From Neelides folsomi (lineage: Eukaryota; Arthropoda; Collembola; Neelipleona; Neelidae): a stretch of 64,000 nt of DNA. Within the stretch, counting starts at the first letter, position 1. Every line of letters starts with the position of its first letter. Location: NCBI GenBank assembly GCA_034687125.1, contig JAQGBZ010000269.1, forward strand, positions 1 through 64,000. Direction: 5' to 3'. Shown here piece by piece: positions 14,858-26,823 of this stretch. A program made the translations under genes and the position numbers. The notes under the pieces are model-generated. The model ran no database searches, was not told the origin of the DNA, and saw only the letters and a program-made list of their open reading frames with translations.

Positions 14858-17800
14858 ATGGAACGGTTTTTCCAACCCCAGGACAAAATGAACACAGAGT
14901 TCTCCGTTGATCAAACCACGCTCGACTCAGAAATCACTTTCACCACTCAGCAAGACAACAGCAATGAAGGTGAGGAAGATAATGTTCAATTATAATTAAT
15001 AATCAATTAAAATGATCAATTGGGTTCAATTTCCTCATTCAGATATGACTCATATCACTTTTTTCTTTCTTATCTATAAACCAAACAACATACTGACTCG
15101 CATTTCATTTTTAATATTTGCACATAAATATAAGTATTATTAAACAAATGGCCCAACTTTCGTTTCTAATTAATACTATAAACAATAGTATTAATTTTAA
15201 TTAGAATAATTGCTCAAATTCAAAGAGATTTAATTTGTATTTATTCGGTTACCTTCAAGTTCACTCAATAACTTTTAACTTATTCATGTTACTCTAATTA
15301 AATACAATTGTCTTAATAGAGTTAGTTTATAAATTTTAGTAACGAGTGATTGCAAAGAAGAATTATTTTACATCGTTTGATACGTAATACTTACATAAAA
15401 GTACATATAAAGGTTTATTATTGATAGTGCTTTTGTATGTATATTTATACAGTTATCCATTCACTCTTGTTTGCACTATTTAACTATATAATTGAAGAAC
15501 AATTATATAGTTACAGTTAATTTACATACCAAATAATAAATAAGCATATTCGATTCAATTTGGCATCAAAAATTTGGAAACTAGATATATTAATTTATTG
15601 ATCACCACTATTCAAATTGTGATTAAATAAACACTTCCGATAGACACTGGCAATTCTGACAGTTGAAGGTTCTTCCTCACAAAGTACGTAGAGAGTTTTA
15701 ATGTTTCTCATTTCCCATACATTTTTATTTCCCATACATATACAACATCCTTAAATATATGTATATATTTACATTAGACATTACATATATTATACTAATT
15801 ACACAAACATAATCCATTTCATTTCTAATAGTTATTCTGAATAAATGTAAGAAATTCAATGTATTATTTATGTCCGAAACCGAAGTAAGTTTGTTCTTTA
15901 CCAAATACAGACTATCTGTGTATTACAAGAGCGTGTATAAATTTTGAGTAGTCATGCAATGAAGAAAACTTGTCTTTAATGAAACCTTCTGTCTTTCCAA
16001 CATTGACAAAATTGTATTATATATTTATGAATGTGAAAACTATTACAAAGTTTATTACATGAGAAACTCTCAAAATTAAAAAGTTGCCCCTGGTCTAGAA
16101 CTCAAATATAAATGAGAATGGCGTAATAAGCGCCATTTAATAAACCTTAACTGAGGCGAGAGCTATGCTAAACATCATTTGGCTAATACGCTTCCTCCAC
16201 GTCATTAGATATGAACTTTCTATGTAAACTTTCAAAGGTCATGCTTTATAAAAATGCATGGGCGTAAATTTCCAGACGCATCTCAATTCTATTCTTGTTA
16301 ACCAATTTTAATTTACATAATGACATTAAAGGGAAACTTCGAAGCAGCGACAGAGTCACACCTAAAAGCGAAGGCCAGCAAGAGAGCCAAATGATTAATA
16401 ATGGATTAATTATGGAATGCATATGTAAAGTTCAATTAAATTTAAGTCACCCACAAGTCATTTACAGCATGTGTATAGTAGATTATAACAACAACTTTGA
16501 GGTATTTAATAACCCAGGAGTTGAGAAGAAAGGAGAGGCCGAAGAAAAGGAAATGTGAAATGAAAGTTAAATGAGGGAGCAATTAATTGAGAATGACAAC
16601 AACCTCTCGTTCTCTTCTCATTTGCCCTCAATTTCTAAGCTCAATTTACCGAACCTAGATGAGTTTGCATAAAATGTGTAGAAAATCTCAACTTAATATG
16701 AGACCCCCTTTCTTCAAATTAATCAAAACTTTGTTATTGAAAGAAGAAAGAAGAACTTTATGAAGATCATTTTGACTACTCAAATGCAATTTAAGTTGAA
16801 TATACTTAAAATCAAAGTTGAACAATCTTTAGGAATAATTAAAAGAAAATAAAACTTGTTTCAAAAAGAAATATTTTTCTCAATTTTTATTCACCTTGTA
16901 TTTATTTAAACAAAAATCGCTTGAGACTTGTTCAAGTCTACCTTTAAGTTCCAGTTTCAATAATTTTACACACACATATTACATTGTCTATTTAACATTT
17001 ACCATTTAATGAAGAATATACCAAATATGTAAATACGCATATATCTTATTTACATAAGTAGGTATAGTATGTCTAAATAACATAGTACTACATGTAATAG
17101 TGTATCTTATCATTTAGGCAAAACTCCAAATGTAATGCACTACATACTTTGTATGTATATTACATATTACAATAATTGTATCGTGCGTACAATCTTAATG
17201 TAGGAATACTTAATCGTACTTTAGAAGTTAGTACAAATAGGTAATTGTGTATTTATATTATGCATTAATTAAAATATATGTATTAGATGATAGAGAAATT
17301 CTATCCAACGATATGCTATAAATACTATTTATGAATATGAAAATACCCAAATAGAATAAATTCAGATATATACAAATTTGTATAGATACGATAGCTCAGT
17401 GCTCACTCAGTAAGTTATGTAATGCAATTTAGATAACAAAACATTTACTAATATTATATTACATGCTGCTAAGAAAACGAATGTCATTAATCTCATTGAT
17501 CATTATTCTGTCATTCTTTATTTACACAATTTCAAAGATGGTACATATCTTATGTTTATATGTAGTAATTGAATATAAGTAAACAATTGAAAATCCAAAC
17601 TTTGGAATCAAATAATTGTAGCAATTACAATTTTAAAGGGTTAAATGAAGTTTTGAGGGAGCGTGTAATTAATTGAAAGAATGGTCAAAGAATAAAGGGC
17701 TTCTTACCGTGTCACAGACCGTGGCCTAAATAAATTGCTTTTCTCGCCCTGGGAGCCAATAAACCATTAAAGGCATCCTTTAATTCCCTCTTGAGAGGAG

Positions 17801-20800
17801 AAGGTCAAAAGCTGTGAGGAAGAGTTGTCGAGATATATATTGATATGGAAAAGGGAATCGGGTTTAATATTACTTGCATTCTCATCTCACCTTTACTTTC
17901 ATCAGCTATTTACTTAAGTAAGAGAAAGGTGAGAAATGCAATATAAATACCAACATTAAAAGTAATTAAATATAGATATCATAAGAATTTTCATATTACA
18001 TACAGATAATATGGTACTTTGCTAACATTAAATACAAAATACAATACGACTAGTTATAATATATATCTAACAATAAGTATATATATATTAGTTATATTAT
18101 TAATAGAGACATCGAGCACAATACAATATAATATCAATATCAAAACTTTGGCCTGTCTGCTCTTCAGCCTTCAACTGAAGGATACTCGTAACAAATACAT
18201 TGTAGAGTTTGCAGCCAATATTCGAGAACTTCCGAAACTAAATACTTTTACTATATATATATATATAAGTACTATAGTATAAGTAAATAGAAGTTAAGTA
18301 TAACTACTACCTATATATTTTTATTATATTTATATGGATTTAATATACTAAATATTGCGATAGTTTTATCAGTACATAGTATGTTATGGTTTCTACGAAT
18401 GTTTGAAACTTTCACCTTTGAACAAATATTTATCTATATTTTAAATTCAAGTTGAAACTGTTCTTAAATATAGATTTACAATTAGAATTGTAAATCTAAC
18501 ATAGAAGCATGTACTATATAGCAGTACATCTAGAAAATATTTTATTTTTACTGAATTGTTGCTGAAATCGGAATTATTTTTAACTTTATGGTCTTAAGTA
18601 TGTATCTTTTTTATGATCGTATGATATGTTTATAATCGTGCCAATATTGAGTAAAAAATAAGAGTTTTGATAAAGACGGAAAGTCTATTTTCTTTTAATG
18701 TTTATTCGGCCCTCCGACTCGTATTTCTCTGTTAAGTCTTCCATTTGTTCATTCGTATGATGGAAAAAGCATATAGAGAGAATCAACCGGCCACCGAACT
18801 TTGAAATTGTCGAAACTCATAAAAGATTTATTTGAGTGGAATGGGAGGATAGAAGTACTACCATAAATATTTTAAATATAGTTAAAAAATACTTTTTTCT
18901 TTTCAAATCGATGTATCAGTATGTAATACATATATATTTTATTAAAATGGGATAATAAGATTTTTTTAATATTAAGAACTCTGAGTTGTAACGAATGATG
19001 TAAAATTAAACAAATTCGGTTTATATCTTTTGATGAATTTTTTTATTACATGCATACTTATTTATAAGATACATACTTATATACATCTTCAATGACATAA
19101 TATACATAATAATTATATATTTTACTAGGTATATTTATAAGTATATTACATAAGTACAAAATAATTATTTATAAAACTGAAATTTATACATGTAAAATTA
19201 AAATTTATGAGGTCAAAATAACGTAACGAAATGACTATGATCCTATGATGAATATTTACACATATTGTATTTTTAAGAAGATTGTGCTGAAAATAGGATT
19301 TATGTATATTGTCAGTACATATCCAAGTATGTAATACTAAACTATCCCATTCCCATCGTATGTACAATATGTGAGAGCTGGGAGCATAATACATATATTT
19401 TGCTTAAGGGATTGAAATTAACCAAAGGCCATGACTTTCCCAATACTCTCTCCATATATTCTAATTTTCTCAAAGTCCTTCGCACTGCCTTTGCGAGTAA
19501 GGTGGAGGAAATTGGATAAATAGTTAATAGAAAAGTGAATCCTTTCCCAATTTATTGTCATTGTTCTGGCACACAAGGAATTTAGTTAGGAAAGGTTACG
19601 TAAACCTAAAATAAGGCCTTTTCTTGTCTCCTATCTTACTTTAATTACAATCCAAAAGGAAATACATGACGGCCATACACAAATACGCTAAATTTGCTTT
19701 CGCGAAGGTAGAGATACAAATGTGGCAATTTATCGTTACCTAAATACGAATCAAACCTTAATCAATAAATGGCATCTCAACTGAAACAATTACATACCTA
19801 TACAAATACAACAAATTACATTTACATGCAACTTGAAATGACATTATTGAATGTTCCATATTCATTTCCAAATGTTATGAAATTGCGTTTATTGCACGAT
19901 TTATAAACATTTGCTCTTATTGGTTTATCTTTATTCACTTCTCTATTGGATTTATTCTCTGAGTTGAATAAAAATCTTTTTATCTATTCGGTAATTGAAA
20001 ATGAATGAAATTCATAAAGACATATGATATACTACCAATATATATGGATAAAATATCTTATTGAAGTAATGAAGTATTAATGAAATGTGTAGAAATAAGA
20101 AATAATATTTACGTACCATGCAGTGCAGTATTTATAATACTGAAGTACCTTTCATATAAATTAATATACCTAATTTTATTGGAAGAAAGGAATGGGAATC
20201 GAAGAGAAAGGCCGAGAGTTCATTTCCCCCATATTTTTCTAAACCTTATCAAAACATAATAAATGTATTGAGTTCCTCTCGATCTCTTTCATCCTTTCAA
20301 TTCAAATCTCATTCCTTAATTAAAGAGCATTTTATATTTTAATAAAAATATGTTTACCAGAGCGAAGTCTTTCTCAATATACACCTACTAATATTTTTTA
20401 TTGTGCACTACAAGATTTTCCGTATTTACTGTAGTATATATGTTCGTGCATTATAAAATATAAATTCTAATTTTTTTATTTCTTTGCAATAACATAACTC
20501 CAATCTTCAATTAATTATTAACAGTTGATGAACAATGAGCAAAGAAATAATATACTTATTGAGGAATAAAATTAAATGAGAGAGTGAAAAACGCAATTTG
20601 AATTGAGGCGGAAATGAAATAAATAAAAATATATGTAATATTTTGTTAAATAAGTAAATATAATATAAATATAAAATTATACTTTACATATAATGTCATT
20701 TGTTGTATTTAGGACGTAGAGACGCGGACGGCGTGTGGAGTCAAGCTGTTGTTGTGATACTCCAAATGTTCCTCATCTTCATTCTATGCCTCTTTGGGAC

Positions 20801-23800
20801 GATGATCAACTCTTTGGTATTTTGGGTTTTCTATCGTCGTCCTGCTCTTCGCTCGCTTTCAAATCGGTTTGTCTCTCCCCATTTATTACTCTTCTCTGAT
20901 AAAATTCCTAATTTCCACACCTTCACTAACAATAAGAGTGTAATTTGAAATATAGAGGAAACACCATAATACATGTCTTTTATACAAGTAATAATAAATT
21001 ACCTCCACTATATACTTTGGCTAGTTAGTTCAGTGTAACGAAAATCCTCCAGTTAGATAATGACATTTTGTATCTGTTCTGTATTTGTTTGTTAGTTAGG
21101 ATGATCCATTTTTAGTTTATAAAATAGGTAGTTGTATAATCTTCCATCTCACCCTCATGAACTAATAACCGATGTTACATTAATGATATATGAATTACTG
21201 ACTATAGTACATCAATATCTACATTGTGTCTTACATGATAATAAGTTTATCATGAAACGAATAATAAATACTGTAAGGTGCATATCAAATCTGCTCAAAC
21301 CTAATTGACTTTCCCTTTATCAATTCAACTTAAAATCTTCATTTCTTCTATTTCATTCCGCTACTTTGAGCTCATTTAACAACAAAGCCATTGTGTGGAA
21401 TTTATTGTAAATGGTAATTTAAATGGTTTTCTCTTTTACAAAATTTCAAGCTTACAAGCATGTATTTACTCTATTTACTATAATATTGTATAATACATAT
21501 TAGGTAGATAGACATAATAAATATAATACATTACATAACATGCTTGCATAAATACACCCTTGTATTCTGAAATAAAAAGCATTGTCTTTCTTCCGCTCAT
21601 TTTATTTTCTTGTAGCCGCAGGAAATTTTTTAAATAATAAAATCACATTGAGGAAGAAGAGAATGAGGAAGTGGGGCCAAAGTTTGTTCTGTTTTATATA
21701 ATTGGGTATGGAGAAGATAGGCTTTCAAAATTCCTTTTGTGGGTTCTGAAAAATGCCTTCAATTGTTCTATGGACGAGACTCCTTCTATCTCGAGATTCT
21801 TTTACATATTTACTATATAAATATAGTATATATGTAAATATAGGAGTCCTAAGGCTGTGTATTATAAAACATAAAGGAAGAAAGTGATTTTCTTTCTTCC
21901 TCGGCTCCTCAATCTCTCGACTTCTCTCGTAACAAAATTTTTGTGTTGATGGGATGGGAATTGGACACATCAACGTTTCAACGGGATGCCTCTCTTTATG
22001 AGCCGAGTATTATTCTTCCGTGATACGAAGTTTATCTCACAATCAGTGAGTCAGTAGAACCAAAGTTTGTAATAGACCGCAGTAAAACAAATGCAGAGGG
22101 AAATGTAAGTGTTTACCCATTAACTCTCTTTTCCCTTTAGTTTGAAGAGGAGCTCTTTTATCCTTCCCTATTGGTTTTTCTCACTCACAGCTTCTCCAAC
22201 TTTCTTTTGGAGTTAATGTCAAAGATGGGATTTTATTGTGGACATCCAACACAGAGATTGTGCTTTTTAATAACTCAATCTGTTTGCTAAATTTCCTCTC
22301 GTGGATTGTAAGGCAAGAGTGCATGATTTTTATTGAAAAGTTGTTGCTTATAAATATGAATTAAAAACCCGAGCAGGAAAAATTTAAAGCCCATCCACTT
22401 TATATTCTTTTATGCATAATAAATAATTTAATAATAACGTGAGATCTTTCCTTTGCGTTCCATAGGGATAATTCTTAAGCTGGGAAAGATAGGAATAGCG
22501 CAGCATTTAGCAAGTAATCATGATTATATGTTGAGGATTTATTATATACTACAGAATATTAGTGAAATGATGCCCATCTTCTTCCAAACAAACTTCCACC
22601 CTTCTAAAATTAACGAAAAAGTTATGCAACATTTTAATCGTTAATTGTTTCAACGCCATTCTCAACGATTTTGTTCGGAGTAACAACTGTTGGTAAATTA
22701 AGGTTTTTTTATTGTGGACACTTCCTGTTGACTTAAACTTGTCGTATAAGCGCCGAATTGATGATGCTGTTGGAGGAACTCTCCCTTCAAACTCTTCAAT
22801 ACACAAGCGAATTAATACTGTTCGTTTTTATGTAATTTTCGACAATAAAAACACGTTCACGGAGTGTAAAATGCGTAGGTGCCATTTTGATTTTATAATT
22901 AATTGGTAATCATAAAATTTAAAAGCCATCATGCAACAAACTAAATTGATAAGGTATATGAATATTAAATATGGGTAACGTTTGGGGCTAATTGCGACAT
23001 CCACTTCCCTATGGAACGCAAAGGAAAGATCTCACGTTAGTACAAAATGCACCTTGCGTAGTAACCTCTTTTGAAGGTACTCGACTTATCTAACGCTAAC
23101 CAGCTTCCTTTCTCTTCTAATCGATACTAAAGACTTGGTTTAATAATTTATGAAAATTCTATGCAAAAGCCCAAATGGAAAAGTAACATAGAAAGATAAC
23201 ACTTTGTTAAAAAATTAACTAGGTAACTTTAAGTCATTACCTTTTATATGTCATATGCCCATGTATTATTCTGTCCAATGCATGAGCCTATACATTGGAC
23301 TGACAGAGTATGGAGGTGTGCCCTTCCTCCATACTGTATTAAAGTTATAATTCATTGAAAATAGCCAGTTCAACCTGGTCAACCCCATATATAATATAAA
23401 TATCCCTAGATTGTATTAAAAACTTAATAATTTTTATAATGCACTACTTTTTTATTTGGAACCTTTGCGGTATTTTTTGCGTTTCGGCGGAAACCGAGAA
23501 AAACTGAAAAAAAATCAATCTCGAGTTGTTTCACGACAATCCCCGTCAATTATTATCTTGATCTTAATCATTATCTGGAGCTCCAAACATTTGTTTCAAA
23601 TAAAATATTTTATGGAGTAACGACCTTCAACAAATCACTTAAACATCCTTGATGAGGAGGAAGAACGCGAAATAAAATAATTAGCGTTGACATTCACCCT
23701 TTTAACAAACAAATAACACAAAACAGACATGAAAGAGAGAACGAAATTGGGAAACGCATATCTCTTTCCTTACTATTCTTTTCCCTCTCGAACCAATTTT

Positions 23801-26800
23801 GTAGATGAAGGCAGAATTGAGTTTTATCACGAGCAGTTTGCATCTCCAAACATTTTCAACCACATTCTCCCTCAAATTGAAAGATTAACTTCTTTGAAGA
23901 ATTATGCCTTTATCGATTCAATCTCAAAGATACCAAATACCCAATGACGCCACAACGAGAATCATCGTTCTTTATTACGCACACATCTTGAATCACAATC
24001 TGGTCTGATATGGTATAATTTTAAATATCAAACCCACTTAATATTTATGGATGTAATCGAAAAAATAGCATAATTAACAAAGATGTTTGAGGTTTTAATA
24101 TTAACAGTTTTCAAAAAATTTATAAAAATTTATGTAAGTATGTTATGTACTCTACATTGATAAATATTATATGTACTCTCCTAGGAAAGGTGAAAGTTGA
24201 AATCCCGCCTTTTGTTATAGCGCTGGTTAGATACAAATTTAAATAGAAGAAAAAAAGCCGGATTTCAATTTTCCAACGAGAGTAGGCATATGTATGTACC
24301 ATAGGTATGTAAGTAGTAAGTAATATGCATACCCACAGGTAGGTATAGTACATATACTAGGTATACATAATACAATACTACACTAAAGTACTAAACTAAC
24401 TGTATAGTATTAATATATGTACTACAAGTATACATAAGCATACATAGTCATTCCCGTTAAGTAATATTAAACTTATTAACAGGTAATTTAGGAAAATCTT
24501 ATTTTTAGAAAGGCAATCTGCTTAATATTAAAACAACTTTTAATCAATAAATCTTAAACATGAAACCTGGCGAAGCTCTTCAAAGTCTGAGTACATTTCC
24601 ATTAAGTTTTAGCCTTCAAGCAAAAATCCCTATAATCTGCTTCTGCATTTTAATAACACTGAAAGCCCTGCTCTTTAATCTTTGAGGAAGTAAGAATGAA
24701 AAGATTTAGTTCTACTAAAATAATTATAAAATGCGCATGCATATAAAAATAATTAATGAAATTTAACCCAATTCTCTTTGAGAAATCTATTTATTATTCA
24801 CTTTTACATAATGGAATTCCTTATTTCTTAAATTTATACGTCACGAATCTACAAACAAATGAATGTTCATTGTAAGAATTTGCTCATGTTATGTTCTTAC
24901 TAATAAGAGTAAATGCAGGATGAAAACAATTGTAGTTATATAATGTTAGGTAGTGAGAATTATACATAACATTATCATACAATATTTTAGCAGAATTCAT
25001 TAATTCTCAAAATTTTGTTAAAATTCGTTTTCTCCCGAATAATTCAATAGAAAATTATTAGCACTTGACTTAATTAAAGGAATCAGAATAACTCAATAAA
25101 TAAATTTCTTATATATATTTTTAATAGATTTGTCCTGAGTCTTGTAACGGCCAATATTTTGATCTCAACAATCATCGCACCGCTGATTTTGTTTGAAACG
25201 TTCATCTACTATTACTTGTTGCTTCCTTGTATCTCCGAGCTAATTAGCATGGCTGCTAGTACCGTCATATACAGTGCAATTTTCTCAACATTCCTCATTG
25301 CCACAGATCGGTTTTATGCCGTGACTTCCCCACTCCATTACAGCATGACAATTACAAGGAGAAGGAGTCAAATCATGATCGTATTTGCCTGGCTCTTTGG
25401 CGCCTTCATTTCTCTTCCACAACTCACAATTTGTTTCATTTCGGCCAAATCCGATCTCCACAAGAATCTTCATATCTTCTTCACCATTATCCAAATTGTC
25501 CTCGGTTATCTTTTCCCTTTTATCGGCCTTTGTTGGCTCTATGTGAAGATGTACAATGCGGCTCACCGGAACAGCGAACGGACACGGAAGCACAGCATTT
25601 CAGGGGAGCTCCTTACGATAATGGACGGAAGTACGAGCGTGATTCCTCAAGGGATTGACTTCCTCACCCACTACATGAATCCCTTTACAAAAACCCCAAT
25701 GGCTGGATCAGTCCCACCAAACCCGGCCAAGAACAAAAGGCGGCGGAGTTCGAACAGCAGCTCTTCATCCCTTCTTTTCCGGGAAGAGGGAAGAGCCATC
25801 AAAACAGCTTTCTTCGTCCTGGCTTCCTTCTTCCTCTGCTGGGCTCCTCATTTCGTCTGCATGGTATTGAGAGAAGTGGAGAGCGAGTTTAATGAGATGG
25901 GAGAAGACTACTGGGAATGGTCGAGATTTGTGAGCGTGGTGGGGATGCTGCTCTCCTCTGTTCTCAACCCCTTCATCTACGTCTTCCGAAACCAAACGGC
26001 GTGCAAGGAGGTGAGCAAGCTTTTGTGCAGAGACAAAAACCAAGACGAGAGTCTTCGCGAGTCCAAAGAAATGAGAAAAACTGAAGAAAAGCGAGAAGAG
26101 GAAGGACACGGGAGCGACGAAGGTGGAGAAAATCCCGATCCCGCCGTCGTCCCACATTTCCAATACAAGCCCTCGTTGAAGAGCCCGAAGAGATCTTCAA
26201 TGAAATCTCTCACTCCGCAAAATTCGGTCAATTCAACCCGGACCACATGTTTCTCTACAGACTCTCCGCTTCTTCTCTTTGGCAAGGGGAGGTTCGGGAG
26301 CGGGAGCATTGAAGAGGGCCAAGCGGCCAACGGAAAACCGCCATTTTTCCGTTCCCTCACCCTCCCAGAGCAGACGCAACAAAGAGTCAAATTTCCTCCG
26401 AACCTCACTAGGCAAAAACTCTGCGGGCAGCATCGGTCCGTCGGTAGTGGAGAAATCCCCAATGGCAGTTTGGCCAAGAGGCCCAAATTCGTGAGGCAAG
26501 ACTCCATTTGTAGTATTATGTCCAATGACTCGGTTCTCATGATCTGTGCGGAAGACGAAGTCCCGACCGACCCGGCCCCGACTCAACCACCGCCCCCCAA
26601 TGCTCCAATTCAAAAGGATACTTCTTTAAACAGTAGGTATTTACGCCAGGACTCAAACTTCAGCGACGTGTCTCACAAGACCAACGACAGCGGCGTGGTC
26701 CTCGACATGGTGAGGAACATGAGCAGACAGCAACAACTTGAGAGTTTAAGTCCAGAACAACAAGGAAGGCGAAAAGGGAAAATTCCCCCTTTGCCCCTCA

Positions 26801-26823
26801 CTGTCCTCCAGACGACCATCTAG
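14858..26823 (+). CDS. orphan rhodopsin-class (class A) GPCR with long C-terminal tail
   Basis: Three exons, 14858-14969, 20713-20866 and 25128-26823, join in phase to 654 codons (653 aa plus TAG). Introns are 5.7 and 4.3 kb. There is no obvious signal peptide. Residues about 49-75 form TM1 (INSLV, Asn1.50) and 90-113 TM2 (SLVTAN, so Asn replaces the usual Asp2.50). TM3 starts at Cys123 and ends in DRF (149-151). TM4 is about 171-192, TM5 about 204-229, TM6 about 312-334 with CWAP (326-329), and TM7 about 356-375 with NPFIY (369-373). Position 3.32 is Met, which argues against an amine receptor. The third intracellular loop is about 80 residues and Arg/Ser-rich; the tail is about 278 residues and Ser-rich. 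The string LSNRFVLSL and Asn2.50 recall GPR161-like receptors, but I would not assign the subfamily. It presumably acts at the plasma membrane; ligand and G protein are unknown. Confidence 0.93.
15168..15196. repeat. 12-bp perfect hairpin in GPCR intron 1
   Basis: AATTAATACTAT at 15168-15179 is followed after 5 bases by its exact reverse complement at 15185-15196. It is A+T-only apart from one base pair, so it may be a decayed palindromic element or chance in A+T-rich DNA. Confidence 0.6.
15481..15513. repeat. 14-bp perfect hairpin in GPCR intron 1
   Basis: TAACTATATAATTG (15481-15494) and its exact reverse complement (15500-15513) are separated by AAGAA. The stem is perfect. Nothing shows that it is transcribed as a functional RNA apart from lying in an intron. 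Confidence 0.65.
18471..18498. repeat. 13-bp near-loopless inverted repeat in GPCR intron 1
   Basis: TAGATTTACAATT (18471-18483) and its exact reverse complement (18486-18498) have only two bases between them, so this is a near-perfect palindrome. It would extrude as a cruciform rather than form a normal RNA stem-loop. Confidence 0.6.
22437..23037 (-). mobile_element. internally deleted mariner-like transposon (601 bp)
   Basis: Two perfect 32-bp terminal inverted repeats, 22437-22468 and 23006-23037, start with ACGTGAGATCTTTCC. They are bounded by TA on both sides (22435-22436 and 23038-23039), the target duplication typical of Tc1/mariner elements. The inside holds the two ends of a minus-strand transposase and lacks its catalytic middle, so the copy cannot move on its own. 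Identical terminal repeats suggest a fairly young insertion. It sits in the second intron of the GPCR gene, opposite to its direction. Confidence 0.92.
22549..22885 (-). pseudogene. remnant of mariner-type transposase
   Basis: Reading from an ATG at 22885, the start (MAPTHFTLRERVFIVENYIK) is the usual N-terminus of arthropod transposases with a helix-turn-helix domain. A one-base frameshift near 22806 moves it into the frame with VPPTASSIRRLYDKFKSTGS, the DNA-binding helix-turn-helix. Shortly after, the frame jumps to C-terminal residues of the same family (FRRVEVCLEEDGHHF) and stops at 22549. The DDE/D catalytic core is missing, a deletion of most of the protein. This is recognition by motif; I could not align it to a named family. 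Confidence 0.8.
23273..23335. repeat. two adjacent hairpins
   Basis: GTCCAATG (23273-23280) pairs with CATTGGAC (23293-23300). Directly after it, AGTATGGAGG (23307-23316) pairs with CCTCCATACT (23326-23335) across a 9-base loop. Both stems are perfect and the second is GC-richer than the surroundings. They lie 236 bp beyond the deleted transposon, inside the GPCR intron. Confidence 0.55.
23729..23947 (+). other. 72-codon open frame in GPCR intron 2, doubtful
   Basis: It opens with a true ATG and reads 72 aa (for example FVDEGRIEFYHEQFASPNIF), with no hydrophobic segment and no family I know. It lies inside an intron on the same strand as the GPCR. An in-frame ATG with this length can arise by chance here. 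Confidence 0.15.

Noticed and set aside
22453..22909. Two plus-strand frames inside the deleted transposon
   Set aside because: They are antisense to the transposase remnant and resemble nothing.
25285..26613. Long open frames on the other frames and strand of GPCR exon 3 (up to 187 codons)
   Set aside because: They overlap the GPCR coding exon, whose 7TM motifs are unmistakable; GC-rich coding DNA produces such shadows.
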